Made by a program: the position numbers and the translations under genes
Notes under the pieces: generated by a model
Told to the model about the DNA's origin: nothing
Seen by the model: the letters and a program-made list of their open reading frames with translations, nothing else
Databases searched by the model: none
Part shown: piece after piece, positions 17,022 to 26,201 of the stretch
Numbering within the stretch: the first letter of the stretch is position 1
Layout of the letters: each line of letters opens with the position of its first letter
DNA from: Candidatus Limadaptatus stercoripullorum
Lineage (GTDB): Bacteria > Bacillota > Clostridia > Christensenellales > CAG-917
Assembly (NCBI GenBank): GCA_018713795.1
Contig: DVOE01000062.1
Span: 1-33,322, forward strand
Direction: 5' to 3'
Length of the DNA stretch: 33,322 nucleotides

Positions 17022-18335
17022 ATGAAACCTTTGGTAGCTATTGTCGGACGCCCCAATGTCGGCAAGTCCACGCTGTTCAACAAGCTGGTCGGCGACAGGA
17101 TATCCATCGTCGAAGACGAGCCCGGCGTGACGAGGGACAGGGTGCAGGCGGACTGCGAGTGGTGCGGCCGCGTGTTCACTCTCATAGACACCGGCGGGCT
17201 GGAGCTCAAGAGCGACGACGAGATGTGGACGCATATCCGCGAGCAGGTGGAGATCGCCGTCAGCGCCGCGGACGCCATAGTGTATGTGGTGGACGGGCGG
17301 ACGGGGCTCACCCTCGACGACGAGGCGATCGCTTCCTATCTCAGGAAGGCGAAGGTGCCGGTCGTGCTCGCCGTCAACAAGCTGGACAACAACGAGCAGG
17401 ATCTCGCCTACGCATTTTGCGGGCTGGGATTCGGCGAGCCTTACGCGGTGTCGGCCGCGCAGGGCAAGGGGCTCGGCGAGCTGCTTGACGCGGTCGCCGA
17501 GGCGGTGCCCGTCGCTCATCCCGAGGAAGAGGACGAGGTCATCAGGATCGCCATAGTCGGCAAGCCCAATGCCGGCAAGAGCTCGCTGGTCAACAAATTG
17601 CTCGGCTACGACCGCGTCATAGTCAGTCCCGCCGCGGGCACCACCCGCGACGCCATCGACACCGAACTCACCGTGGGCGCGGACAAGTATGTGCTCATAG
17701 ACACGGCGGGGATGCGCCGCCGCAAAAAGGTGGACGAGGGGCTGGAGCGCTACAGCGTCATGCGCAGTCTTCTCGCCGTGCGGCGGGCGGATGTGGTGCT
17801 CATCGTCTGCGACGCGGCGGAGGGCATCACCGAGCAGGATGTCAAGATAGCGGGTTATGTGCACGAGCAGGGCAAGCCCTCGGTCGTGGTCATGAACAAG
17901 TGGGATCTGGTCAGCAAGGACACCTACACCAAGGACAAGTTCGACAAGCGTCTCCGCGAGGAGCTCAAGTTCATGGACTATTTCCGTTCGGTGTATGTTT
18001 CCGCCGCGACGGGCAAGAGGGTGGACACCATCCTCGGCGAATGCCGCAGGGTGCTCGCCAACAGCCGCCGCCGCATAGCCACGGGGCTGCTCAACGATGT
18101 GTTGACCGAAGCCGTGCGTACGGGCGAACCGCCGTCGAGGAAGGGCAGCAAACTCAAGATCTACTTCATCACCGAAGTCTCCGTCTCTCCGCCCACATTC
18201 GTCCTCAAAGTCAACGATCCCGAGCTCATGCATTTCAGCTATCTGCGCTATCTCGAAAACGCTCTCAGGCGGGCGTTCGACTTTGACGGCACGCCGATAA
18301 AACTCATCGTCAGGCGCAACAAAGAGGAAGATTGA
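17022..18335 (+). CDS. der: Ribosome biogenesis GTPase Der (EngA), two G domains
   Basis: Two G1 motifs GRPNVGKSTLFNKL and GKPNAGKSSLVNKL, NKWD, and a KH-like C-terminus. Confidence 0.97.
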   Translation: MKPLVAIVGRPNVGKSTLFNKLVGDRISIVEDEPGVTRDRVQADCEWCGRVFTLIDTGGLELKSDDEMWTHIREQVEIAVSAADAIVYVVDGRTGLTLDDEAIASYLRKAKVPVVLAVNKLDNNEQDLAYAFCGLGFGEPYAVSAAQGKGLGELLDAVAEAVPVAHPEEEDEVIRIAIVGKPNAGKSSLVNKLLGYDRVIVSPAAGTTRDAIDTELTVGADKYVLIDTAGMRRRKKVDEGLERYSVMRSLLAVRRADVVLIVCDAAEGITEQDVKIAGYVHEQGKPSVVVMNKWDLVSKDTYTKDKFDKRLREELKFMDYFRSVYVSAATGKRVDTILGECRRVLANSRRRIATGLLNDVLTEAVRTGEPPSRKGSKLKIYFITEVSVSPPTFVLKVNDPELMHFSYLRYLENALRRAFDFDGTPIKLIVRRNKEED

Positions 18336-18426
18336 CCCCGCGCTTGCAAGCGGGCGTATAATGTGGTAAACTTTGCCTTACGCGGCGCGGGAGACCCTAC
18401 CTTGCCGCGCGGACAACAGGAGGATT

Positions 18427-19701
18427 ATGGATTACAAATCGTTTTCCCGCAGCGAGCTCGAAAAGATGCTCGCCGAGGAACAGAAGAAGTTCAAGAAACT
18501 CGTCAAAGAAGGGCGCAGCGTGGACATGACCCGCGGCAGACCCTCCAAAGCTCAGCTCGAGATCGCCATGCCCATGCTCGCGGGCGCGGCGGCGTACGAC
18601 TATTCGTCCGAAGATGTCGACGCCCGCAACTACGGAGCCCTCGCCGGCACCAAAGCCTGCCGCGCGCTGTTCGCCGAGCTGTTCGGAGTGAAGCCCTCCG
18701 AGGTCATCGCCGCCGACGGCAGCAGCCTGGATCTCATGTACACGCTCGTGCATTTCGCGGTGCAGTTCGGCGTGCTCGGGTCCACCCCCTGGGGCAAGCT
18801 CAAGCGCGTCAAATTCATCTGCCCGGCTCCCGGCTACGACAGGCATTTCGCGGTCACCCAGCAGTTCGGCATCGAGATGATCACCGTCGCCATGAAAGAG
18901 GACGGTCCCGACATGGATGTCATCGAAGCGCTGGTGCGCGAGGACGATTCCATCAAGGGCATCTGGTGCGTGCCCAAGTACTCCAACCCCACCGGCATAA
19001 CCTTCTCGGATAAGGTGGTGGAGAGGATGGCGCTCATGAAGACCGCCGCCCCCGACTTCCGCATCTTCTGGGACAACGCCTATATGGTGCACTCCCTCTA
19101 CGACACCGACGATCAGCTCAAGAATATCTTCGATGTCGCGCGCAAGGCGGGCACCATGGACAGGATCTACTCCTTCGCGTCCACCTCGAAGATCACCTTC
19201 GCGGGCAGCGGCGTATCGGCGATAGCCGCCTCCGAGGCGAACATAAAGGATATCCTCCGCCTCATGGCGTTCAAGTGCATCTGCCCCAACAAGATCAATC
19301 AGGTCATGCACACCAACTTCCTCGTGAACGCCGCGGGCGTCAGGCGGGTGATGGCTCAGCACGCCGCGCTGCTGCGTCCCAAGTTCGAGCTGTTCGACAG
19401 GAAGTTCACCGAAGCCTTCGAAGGCGACGAGTTCGTGAAGTGGTCCAAGCCGCGCGGCGGCTATTTCATCTCCGTGGATGTCCGCAAGTGCGCAAAGCGT
19501 ATCGTCGAGATCGCGGCAAAAGCGGGCGTCAAGTTCACCGAAGCCGGCGCCACCTTCCCCTACAAGCTGGACGACATGGACAGCAACATCCGCATCGCGC
19601 CCTCCGTGCCCACCCTCGAGGAGATGGAGTTCGCGGTGGATGTGCTCATCTCCGCCGTCAAGCAGGCGCGCATGGAACGCATTCTCGCAAAAGCCGTCTG
19701 A
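18427..19701 (+). CDS. Aminotransferase class I/II (Asp aminotransferase, MocR-associated type)
   Basis: DMTRGRPSKAQLEIA, CPAPGYDRHFAVTQQFGIEMI, SNPTGITFSDKV, FASTSKITFAGSGVSAIAAS. Start MDYKSFSRSEL at 18427 (SD AGGAGG); track starts at 18373. Confidence 0.9.
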   Translation: MDYKSFSRSELEKMLAEEQKKFKKLVKEGRSVDMTRGRPSKAQLEIAMPMLAGAAAYDYSSEDVDARNYGALAGTKACRALFAELFGVKPSEVIAADGSSLDLMYTLVHFAVQFGVLGSTPWGKLKRVKFICPAPGYDRHFAVTQQFGIEMITVAMKEDGPDMDVIEALVREDDSIKGIWCVPKYSNPTGITFSDKVVERMALMKTAAPDFRIFWDNAYMVHSLYDTDDQLKNIFDVARKAGTMDRIYSFASTSKITFAGSGVSAIAASEANIKDILRLMAFKCICPNKINQVMHTNFLVNAAGVRRVMAQHAALLRPKFELFDRKFTEAFEGDEFVKWSKPRGGYFISVDVRKCAKRIVEIAAKAGVKFTEAGATFPYKLDDMDSNIRIAPSVPTLEEMEFAVDVLISAVKQARMERILAKAV

Positions 19702-19721
19702 ACAAAACGGTCACATAAAAG

Positions 19722-19748
19722 AAAGCGGGCGAAATCGCCCGCTTTTTT
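19722..19748 (+). terminator. Terminator after the aminotransferase gene
   Basis: GCGGGCG-AAAT-CGCCCGC-TTTTTT. Confidence 0.85.
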
Positions 19749-19798
19749 GTTGCGTTTTTCGCGCTTTCCCACTCGCGACGCGGCTTTTTTCGCGGACG

Positions 19799-19827
19799 GA
19801 ATATTCGGCGGCGGGCGGTCATACATT
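19799..19827 (+). promoter_or_regulatory. Sigma-E-type (mother cell) promoter for spoIVA
   Basis: GAATATT-N14-CATACATT, matching the Bacillus sigma-E consensus (KMATATT-N14-CATACAHT). Confidence 0.75.
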
Positions 19828-19852
19828 TTAGCAAACCGAAATGGAGGCTCTT

Positions 19853-21331
19853 ATGGACAAATACGACCTTTATCGCGACATCGCCACGCGCACGGGCGGG
19901 GACATTTATGTGGGGGTTGTGGGCCCCGTCCGGACGGGCAAATCCACCGTCGTCAAGCAGTTCATGGAAAAGCTCGTCGTGGACGGTATAAAGGACGCGG
20001 ACGCCCGCGCCCGCGCGATAGACGAGATCCCGCAGTCCGCCGACGGCAAGACCATCATGACCACTCAGCCGCGCTTCGTGCCCGCCGAGGCTGCGCGCGT
20101 CAATTTCCGCGACAATCTCGCCGTCAATATGCGGCTCATAGACTGCGTGGGTTATCTGGTCGCGGGCGCGCTCGGCGGGGAAGAGGACGGGAGAGACCGC
20201 ATGGTCTCCACACCCTGGTCGGAGGAAGATATGCCCTTTGCCGAGGCGGCGGAGATAGGCACCGACAAGGTCATACGCGAGCACAGCACCGTCGCCGTCG
20301 CCGTGCTGACCGACGGGTCGTTCACGGGTATCCCGCGCGAACAATATATACCCGCCGAGGAGAAGGTCATCGCAGAGCTCAAAAGGACGGGCAAGCCTTT
20401 CGCGGTGCTGCTCAACACCGCCGATCCCGCCGCCGAAAGCGCGAGGACGCTTGCCGCGGAACTCGCCGCCAAGTACGACGCGCCCGTCACCGTCGCCCAC
20501 GCGCCGTCCATGACCGAGAGCGACATCTCCGCCGTCATGGAAGATATCCTGCTCGAATTCGGCGTTCGCCGTATAGACCTCAAGCTGCCGCGCTGGGTGC
20601 AGGCGCTGCCCGCCGACGACGAAGTGGTACGCGAGATGCTCTCCGCCGTCCGCGATATGGGCGAAAAAGTGTCCAAGATGAAGGACTACGAGGGCATAGA
20701 CGCCTTCTTCGAGGGCAGGGAGTTCTGGCAGCTCCCCTCCGGCGTCGAGCTCGAGGCGGGGGAGGGCAGGATAGAGGTCACCGTCCGTCCCAAGGAAGAT
20801 GTCTTTTACCGGGTGGCGAGCCGCGAGAGCGGGCTGGACATCACCGACGATTTCTCGCTGCTCGCGAATATCCGCACCATGGCTGCGGCGAAGAGCAGGA
20901 CGGAAAGGCTCGCCGCCGCCCTCGAACAGGCGGAAGCCACCGGCTACGGCATCGTGCATCCCACCGTCGAAGAGATGACGCTCGGCGAACCCGAGATAAT
21001 AAGACAGGGACAGCAGTACGGCGTGCGCCTCAGCGCGAGCGCGCCTTCGCTGCACATCATGCGCGTGGATGTCAAGACCGAGGTCAGTCCCATCGTCGGC
21101 AGCGAACAGCAGAGTTCGGAACTGCTCGGGAGCCTGCTTCGCGACTTCGAGGGCGACAAGCAGGCGATATGGCAGACCAACATATTCGGGCGCAGCCTCT
21201 CCGCTCTCGTCGCAGACGGGATAAGGAGCAAACTCGACCTCGTGCCCGCCGACGCCGAGAACAAACTCAGGCGCACGCTTGGCAGGATAGTCAACGAAGG
21301 AAAGGGCGGCGTCATCTGCATACTTCTCTGA
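19853..21331 (+). CDS. spoIVA: Stage IV sporulation protein A
   Basis: MDKYDLYRDIATRTGGDIYVGVVGPVRTGKSTVVKQFMEKLV, ending GGVICILL. Start at 19853 (SD GGAGG); track starts at 19841. Confidence 0.97.
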   Translation: MDKYDLYRDIATRTGGDIYVGVVGPVRTGKSTVVKQFMEKLVVDGIKDADARARAIDEIPQSADGKTIMTTQPRFVPAEAARVNFRDNLAVNMRLIDCVGYLVAGALGGEEDGRDRMVSTPWSEEDMPFAEAAEIGTDKVIREHSTVAVAVLTDGSFTGIPREQYIPAEEKVIAELKRTGKPFAVLLNTADPAAESARTLAAELAAKYDAPVTVAHAPSMTESDISAVMEDILLEFGVRRIDLKLPRWVQALPADDEVVREMLSAVRDMGEKVSKMKDYEGIDAFFEGREFWQLPSGVELEAGEGRIEVTVRPKEDVFYRVASRESGLDITDDFSLLANIRTMAAAKSRTERLAAALEQAEATGYGIVHPTVEEMTLGEPEIIRQGQQYGVRLSASAPSLHIMRVDVKTEVSPIVGSEQQSSELLGSLLRDFEGDKQAIWQTNIFGRSLSALVADGIRSKLDLVPADAENKLRRTLGRIVNEGKGGVICILL

Positions 21332-21370
21332 GCCGTTTGCGAAGAAGCCTCCGGCAATTCGCCGAAAAGT

Positions 21371-21408
21371 CCGTTCATGAGCCCGTATCGCTCGTTGAAC
21401 GGGCTTTT
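21371..21408 (+). terminator. Probable terminator after spoIVA
   Basis: AGCCCGT-N12-ACGGGCTTTT stem-loop; overlaps a second possible stem (CCGTTCA/TGAACGG). Confidence 0.55.
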
Positions 21409-21449
21409 CACGCGCATTGATTTGTCATCGTTTCCCGCGTGCGATGTGT

Positions 21450-21478
21450 TTGCGTTGCGCGTGCGGGTGTGGTATAAT
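21450..21478 (+). promoter_or_regulatory. Sigma-A-type promoter for ACT-PFL genes
   Basis: TTGCGT-N17-TATAAT. Confidence 0.55.
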
Positions 21479-21503
21479 GTGCAAAAAGTTTTTCGGAGAC
21501 TGT

Positions 21504-21773
21504 ATGAAAGCTATCGTTTCGGTTATAGGCAGGGACTGCACCGGCATCATCGCCAAGGTCGCCTGGAAGCTCTACGAGCTCGGCATCAACATCGAGGATA
21601 TCTCGCAGACCGTCATGCAGAACGCGTACTTCACCATGATCATGATGATCACTCTTCCCGAGGGCGTCACCGTCTCCGCGGTGGGCGACGCTCTCGCGCC
21701 CGTCGCCGCCGAACTCGGCGTGGAGATCAGGACGCAGCACGAGGATATCTTCAATTCCATGCACAGGATCTGA
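21504..21773 (+). CDS. ACT domain-containing protein (UPF0237)
   Basis: MKAIVSVIGRDCTGIIAKVAWKLYELGINIEDISQTVMQNAYFTMIM; start at 21504 (track 21417). Confidence 0.93.
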   Translation: MKAIVSVIGRDCTGIIAKVAWKLYELGINIEDISQTVMQNAYFTMIMMITLPEGVTVSAVGDALAPVAAELGVEIRTQHEDIFNSMHRI

Positions 21774-21782
21774 GGAGGAGTT

Positions 21783-23135
21783 ATGGTCAACAGCCGGGAG
21801 ATAATCCAGACCATCAGCATGATCAAGGATCAGCACCTCGACATCCGCACGGTGACGCTGCATGTCAGTCTTTTCGACTGCATCTCCGAGAGCGCGGAGC
21901 GCACGGCGGACAAGGTCGCGGACAAGCTCATGCCCCTCGCGTCCTCCCTCGTGTCCACAGCGGAGGCGATACAGGCAAAGTACGGCATCCCCATCGTCAA
22001 CAAGCGCATCTCGGTGTCGCCCGTCAGCCTCATAGGTGCGGCGAGCGGCGGCTACGAGCTCATCGCACGCGCCCTCGACAGGGTGGCGAAGGAATGCGGG
22101 ATCGATTTCATAGGAGGCTACACGGCGCTCGTCCAGAAGGCGATGACCCCCTGCGAGCGCGAGTTCATCCTCACCATCCCCGAGGTGCTCGCCTGCACCG
22201 AACGGGTGTGCGCGTCGGTCAATGTCGGCTCGACGAGGGCGGGAATCAACATGGACGCCGTCGCGCTCATGGGCGAGGTGATAAAGCGCACCGCCGAGCT
22301 CACCGCAGACCGCGGCAGCATAGGCTGCGCCAAGCTCGTGGTGTTCGCCAACGCCGTCGAGGACAACCCCTTTATGGCAGGCTCTTTCAACGGGGTCAGC
22401 GAAGGCGACGCGGTGGTCAATGTGGGCATATCCGGTCCCGGCGTCGTCAAAGCCGCGCTCGAAAACATCCGCGGCGCGTCCTGCGACATCCTCGCCGAGA
22501 CCATAAAGGACACCGCTTTCAAGATCACGCGCATGGGCGAGCTGGTGGGCAGGGAAGCCGCCGCCGCCATAGGCGCCGCGTTCGGCATCGTTGATCTCTC
22601 GCTCGCGCCCACTCCCGTGAGAGGGGACAGCGTCGGCGAAGTGCTGCGCGAAATGGGGCTCAGCGAAGTGGGAGCCCACGGCACCACCGCTTGCCTCGCC
22701 ATGCTCAACGACGCCGTCAAGAAGGGCGGCACCATGGCGAGTTCGCATGTCGGCGGACTGTCTGGGGCGTTCATCCCCGTCAGCGAGGACATAGGCATGA
22801 TAGAGGCGGTGCGCCGCGGCACGCTGCCAATCGAAAAACTCGAAGCCATGACTTCGGTGTGCAGCGTGGGGCTGGACATGATCGCCGTCCCCGGCGACAC
22901 CGACCCCGCGACGCTGTCCGCCATGATAGCCGATGAGGCGGCGATAGGCGTCATCAACGGCAAGACCACCGCCGTCCGCGTCATCCCCGTCATCGGCAAG
23001 AGCGAGGGGGACGAGGTGGAATTCGGAGGACTGCTCGGCAGGGCTCCCGTCATGCGCCTTTCGGGCGGCAGCGCTGCGGCGTTCGTCGCGCGCGGCGGCA
23101 GGATCCCCGCGCCCATACACAGCTACAAGAACTGA
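21783..23135 (+). CDS. PFL family protein (DUF711/UPF0210)
   Basis: [63 protein letters not shown]. Confidence 0.95.
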   Translation: MVNSREIIQTISMIKDQHLDIRTVTLHVSLFDCISESAERTADKVADKLMPLASSLVSTAEAIQAKYGIPIVNKRISVSPVSLIGAASGGYELIARALDRVAKECGIDFIGGYTALVQKAMTPCEREFILTIPEVLACTERVCASVNVGSTRAGINMDAVALMGEVIKRTAELTADRGSIGCAKLVVFANAVEDNPFMAGSFNGVSEGDAVVNVGISGPGVVKAALENIRGASCDILAETIKDTAFKITRMGELVGREAAAAIGAAFGIVDLSLAPTPVRGDSVGEVLREMGLSEVGAHGTTACLAMLNDAVKKGGTMASSHVGGLSGAFIPVSEDIGMIEAVRRGTLPIEKLEAMTSVCSVGLDMIAVPGDTDPATLSAMIADEAAIGVINGKTTAVRVIPVIGKSEGDEVEFGGLLGRAPVMRLSGGSAAAFVARGGRIPAPIHSYKN

Positions 23136-23155
23136 ATCGTTCCCCGTGAACGAAC

Positions 23156-23187
23156 AAAAAAACGCCCGCCGAACGGCGGGCGTTTTT
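23156..23187. terminator. Bidirectional terminator between convergent genes
   Basis: AAAAACGCCCGCCG-AA-CGGCGGGCGTTTTT. Confidence 0.88.
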
Positions 23188-23200
23188 GCGATCGTTGCCG

Positions 23201-24262
23201 TCAGTCCTGAAGGCTGGGCAGACACTCCACGGCGACCAGCTCGCCGGTCAGGAAGAACTTTCCTTCCGCCGCGCGGGGTAGGAAGAAGTAGTCGCCCTTT
23301 TTGACTTCACGGGACCAACCTTCGCCTTCGACGCTGCCCGCGCCGTCCACCACCGTCCACACCGCGGGAGCGTAGCCGAGCACGGCTTTCCCGCCCGTGA
23401 GGGTGTAGCGCTTTTCGGCGAAACACGGGGTGTCTTCGTAGGATATCAGCCACTCGACCTTGACGCCGTCTGCCGAATGAAGGAGTTTAGGAGTCATTTT
23501 TGACTCTTTAACCGCCTGTTCGCCGAACTTGTTGAGGTCGAATATGCTCATCGCCGTCTCGCGCGGCAGCCCGAGATACTTCTCGGCTTCGGTCACTCTC
23601 GACTCGCCGCACCAGTTCTCGATCTGGATGGTGAAGTCGGTGGGTTCCTGCACTTCGAGGATGGTGCAGCCCGCGCCTATGGCGTGTATGAGTCCCGCGC
23701 GGATGAGGTAGACATCGCCGGGGCGCACCTTGACGGGGGTTATGTATTTGGTGAGTTCGTCGCGGCTCTCAAGCGAGCGGTCGGCGGCGGCGCAGAGCTC
23801 TTCCCGCGTGATCTTGTCTTTGAATCCGAAGTAGAGGCAGGCGTCCTCGCTGCGCGTCGCGAGCACCAGCCACGCCTCCGTCTTGCCGTAGGGCGAACCG
23901 AAATGCTCTTTGGAAAAGTCGGGAGTGGGGTGCACCTGCACGGGCAGGCGGATGGCGCTGTCCAGATATTTGACCAGGCAGTCGTATTTTCTGTCGCCGA
24001 GCAGTTCTTCGGGATGGTCGCGGAGCAGGTCGTCAAAGAATATGTCCGTCCCTTCGGGCACGGAAACGCCGTCGCGCTCGCCGAAATAGACGGGGTTGAT
24101 GGCGCGGACGCGGCTTGCGATCCATTCCTCGGGGAAGGAGTTGTCCCCCGTCGGATCGCCCATGAGGGCGCGCAGCCCTTCGCCGCCGATATAGTTGCGG
24201 AAAACGCGGTTGCGCTCAAAGAATATCGGGCGCGAGAGCAGTTTGTTAAGATCTGTCCCCAT
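23201..24262 (-). CDS. manA: Mannose-6-phosphate isomerase, class I
   Basis: LPVQVHPTPDFSKEHFGSPYGKTEAWLVL, GDVYLIRAGLIHAIGAGCTILEVQEPTDFTIQIENW. Start MGTDLNKLL at 24262 (track 24283). Confidence 0.93.
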   Translation of the reverse strand: MGTDLNKLLSRPIFFERNRVFRNYIGGEGLRALMGDPTGDNSFPEEWIASRVRAINPVYFGERDGVSVPEGTDIFFDDLLRDHPEELLGDRKYDCLVKYLDSAIRLPVQVHPTPDFSKEHFGSPYGKTEAWLVLATRSEDACLYFGFKDKITREELCAAADRSLESRDELTKYITPVKVRPGDVYLIRAGLIHAIGAGCTILEVQEPTDFTIQIENWCGESRVTEAEKYLGLPRETAMSIFDLNKFGEQAVKESKMTPKLLHSADGVKVEWLISYEDTPCFAEKRYTLTGGKAVLGYAPAVWTVVDGAGSVEGEGWSREVKKGDYFFLPRAAEGKFFLTGELVAVECLPSLQD

Positions 24263-25205
24263 AGGTCTCCTCCATTTTTTCAAGCACTTGTCCGAGAGTG
24301 GGCATGGCTGCCGCCGCTCCCTTTTCGGATATGGCGTAAGCGCACGCGGCGGAAGCGAATCTCACGGCGTCCGCCGCCTCTTCCGCGCTCGCGGGAACGC
24401 CCTCCGAGAGAAAACGGAAGAGCACGCTGCCCGCGAAACAGTCGCCCGCGCCCGTGGTGTCCACGGCTTTGGCGGGCACGGCGGGGCAGTCGTATCTGCC
24501 GAGCGAGCGGTCAAAAGCCGTTGCGCCTTCCGCGCCCCTGGTCACGAACACGATCTTTGCATGGGGCGCCGCCTCGAACATGGCGCGCGCGCCCTTTTCG
24601 TCCGAGTCGCCGGTCAGGAATATCAGCTCGTCGTCGCTGACTTTGACTATGTCCGCATACGCCGCGAATTCACGGATCGCAGCGCGCAGTCCCTCTTCGT
24701 CGCCGCCCCAGAGATTGAGGCGCAGATTGACATCGAAACTCACCGTCGCGCCCTTTTTGCGCGCGATCTCCGCCGCCTTCTTTATGGCGTCGCGGGTGGG
24801 GGAGGGCGGCAGGGAGATCGAGCAGAAATGCAAAGCGTCTCCCGCCTCGAACATCTCCTCCTTCACCTCGTCCGGGGAGAGCGAAGCGTCCGCCGGTTTG
24901 TCGCGATAAAAGGAGAATTCGCGGTCGCCGCTCTCACTCAGGGTGACGAACGCCAGCCCCGTTTTGCAGCTTCCGTCCACGACGGTGAGCGAGGTGTCCA
25001 CGCCGTAGGACTTTAGCTCGGAAAGCAAAAACCGCCCGAACGCGTCCGCCGCGAGTTTTCCGAGAAAACACGCCCGCGCGCCGAGTTTTGCCGCCGCGAC
25101 GCAGACATTGGCAGGCGCTCCGCCCATCTTCGCCGTGTAAGTCAGCCCCGATCCCTCGGGGAGCATATCCGCGATACAGTCGCCCATGCAAATGAGTTTG
25201 GGCAT
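24246..25205 (-). CDS. PfkB-family carbohydrate kinase (fructokinase-like)
   Basis: MPKLICMGDCIADMLPEG, MGGAPANVCVAAAKLGA, DTTGAGDCFAGSVLFRFL; SD AAGGAGGAG. Confidence 0.9.
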   Translation of the reverse strand: MPKLICMGDCIADMLPEGSGLTYTAKMGGAPANVCVAAAKLGARACFLGKLAADAFGRFLLSELKSYGVDTSLTVVDGSCKTGLAFVTLSESGDREFSFYRDKPADASLSPDEVKEEMFEAGDALHFCSISLPPSPTRDAIKKAAEIARKKGATVSFDVNLRLNLWGGDEEGLRAAIREFAAYADIVKVSDDELIFLTGDSDEKGARAMFEAAPHAKIVFVTRGAEGATAFDRSLGRYDCPAVPAKAVDTTGAGDCFAGSVLFRFLSEGVPASAEEAADAVRFASAACAYAISEKGAAAAMPTLGQVLEKMEETYGDRS

Positions 25206-25611
25206 ATCTCCTCCTTGCGCGTCGCCGCCCGTTATTGCGGCATTATACTACCACTCCCCGCGCCCTCCCGTCAAGACCGCCGCCGGCGCGGCGAAGGGAT
25301 ATTCGTCGTTTGAGAGCCGGGAACTCAAAGCCGAACTTTGACGAGTGTAGTGCGGCGTGCCGAAGCCATCGGGAACGCGTTCGCGCGGGGGTGCATTCCA
25401 GGGCGAGCTGCCGCAGGATCTGCATCGCCCGCGGTTTTTATTGCCGGCAAGTCAATGGCGGCGGGCGCACAAACAGACCCGCCGGAGATATGCGAGTAGT
25501 GCAGAGCTTCGGATGGGGGCGGTGCGGAGACGAGGCGAGAACACTTTTGGGGGCGGTGCGTGCAAGCGGCTTTGCCGCGCGAACCCCGTTCGAATCTCAC
25601 GCCTGCGGCGT

Positions 25612-25652
25612 AAAACAAAAACAGCCTCCTCATGGAGGCCGTGTTTGTTTTG
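25612..25652 (-). terminator. Terminator of the tRNA operon
   Basis: Minus strand hairpin GGCCTCC-ATGA-GGAGGCTGTTTTTGTTTT directly after tRNA-Lys. Confidence 0.8.
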
Positions 25653-25653
25653 G

Positions 25654-25726
25654 TGACCCACCGGAGATTCGAACTCCGGACCATCGCATTAAAAGTGCGG
25701 TGCTCTACCGGCTGAGCTAGTGGGTC
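25654..25726 (-). tRNA. tRNA-Lys (anticodon TTT)
   Basis: GACCCACTAGCTCAGCCGGTAGAGCACCGCACTTTTAATGCG...GTTCGAATCTCCGGTGGGTCA + encoded CCA; cloverleaf complete. Confidence 0.96.
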
Positions 25727-25734
25727 GTATCTGG

Positions 25735-25806
25735 CAGGGGTAGCTGGATTCGAACCAACGAATGCCAGAATCAAAATCTGGTGCCTTACCGCTTGGCGAT
25801 ACCCCT
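25735..25806 (-). tRNA. tRNA-Gln (anticodon TTG)
   Basis: AGGGGTATCGCCAAGCGGTAAGGCACCAGATTTTGATTCTGG...GGTTCGAATCCAGCTACCCCTG + CCA. Confidence 0.95.
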
Positions 25807-25840
25807 TCGGCTCGGTAACACCGAGATGATTGTCATGTGG

Positions 25841-25915
25841 GGTGAGTAGTGGGATTCGAACCCACGGCCTTCAGGGCCACAACCTGACGCGCTAACCAAC
25901 TGCGCCATACCCACC
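25841..25915 (-). tRNA. tRNA-His (anticodon GTG)
   Basis: GGTGGGTATGGCGCAGTTGGTTAGCGCGTCAGGTTGTGGCCCTGA...GGTTCGAATCCCACTACTCACC + CCA; G-1:C73 pair present. Confidence 0.95.
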
Positions 25916-25921
25916 ATCTGG

Positions 25922-25995
25922 CGAGCCTGAAGAGATTCGAACTCCCGACACACGGCTTAGAAGGCCGTTGCTCTATCCGGCTGAGCTACAGGCTC
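25922..25995 (-). tRNA. tRNA-Arg (anticodon TCT)
   Basis: GAGCCTGTAGCTCAGCCGGATAGAGCAACGGCCTTCTAAGCCG...AGTTCGAATCTCTTCAGGCTCG + CCA. Confidence 0.95.
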
Positions 25996-26001
25996 GTATG
26001 G

Positions 26002-26072
26002 AGCGGGTGATGGGAATCGAACCCACATAGCCAGCTTGGAAGGCTGGTATTCTACCACTGAACTACACCCGC
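26002..26072 (-). tRNA. tRNA-Gly (anticodon TCC)
   Basis: GCGGGTGTAGTTCAGTGGTAGAATACCAGCCTTCCAAGCTGG...GGTTCGATTCCCATCACCCGCT + CCA. Confidence 0.95.
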
Positions 26073-26117
26073 GGGTGTCGGGAAGCCGCTTCTTCATGCC
26101 GCTTGCGACGCTTGAAG

Positions 26118-26146
26118 ATTTTAGCACAGAGGCAAGGGGTTGTCAA
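26118..26146 (-). promoter_or_regulatory. Sigma-A-type promoter of the tRNA array
   Basis: Minus strand TTGACA-N17-TAAAAT upstream of tRNA-Gly. Confidence 0.8.
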
Positions 26147-26201
26147 CGGTTTGAGGGCAAGTGGAGAGAGGGAAGGGACGCGTCTTTCTTTCTCGGCGCG
26201 C

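Noticed and set aside
25584-25600. Sixth tRNA or pseudo-tRNA
   Set aside because: Only a T-loop-like heptamer is present; no pairing T-stem, anticodon arm or acceptor.
25325-25774. 149-aa minus-strand ORF
   Set aside because: Runs through tRNA-Lys and tRNA-Gln; not a protein gene.
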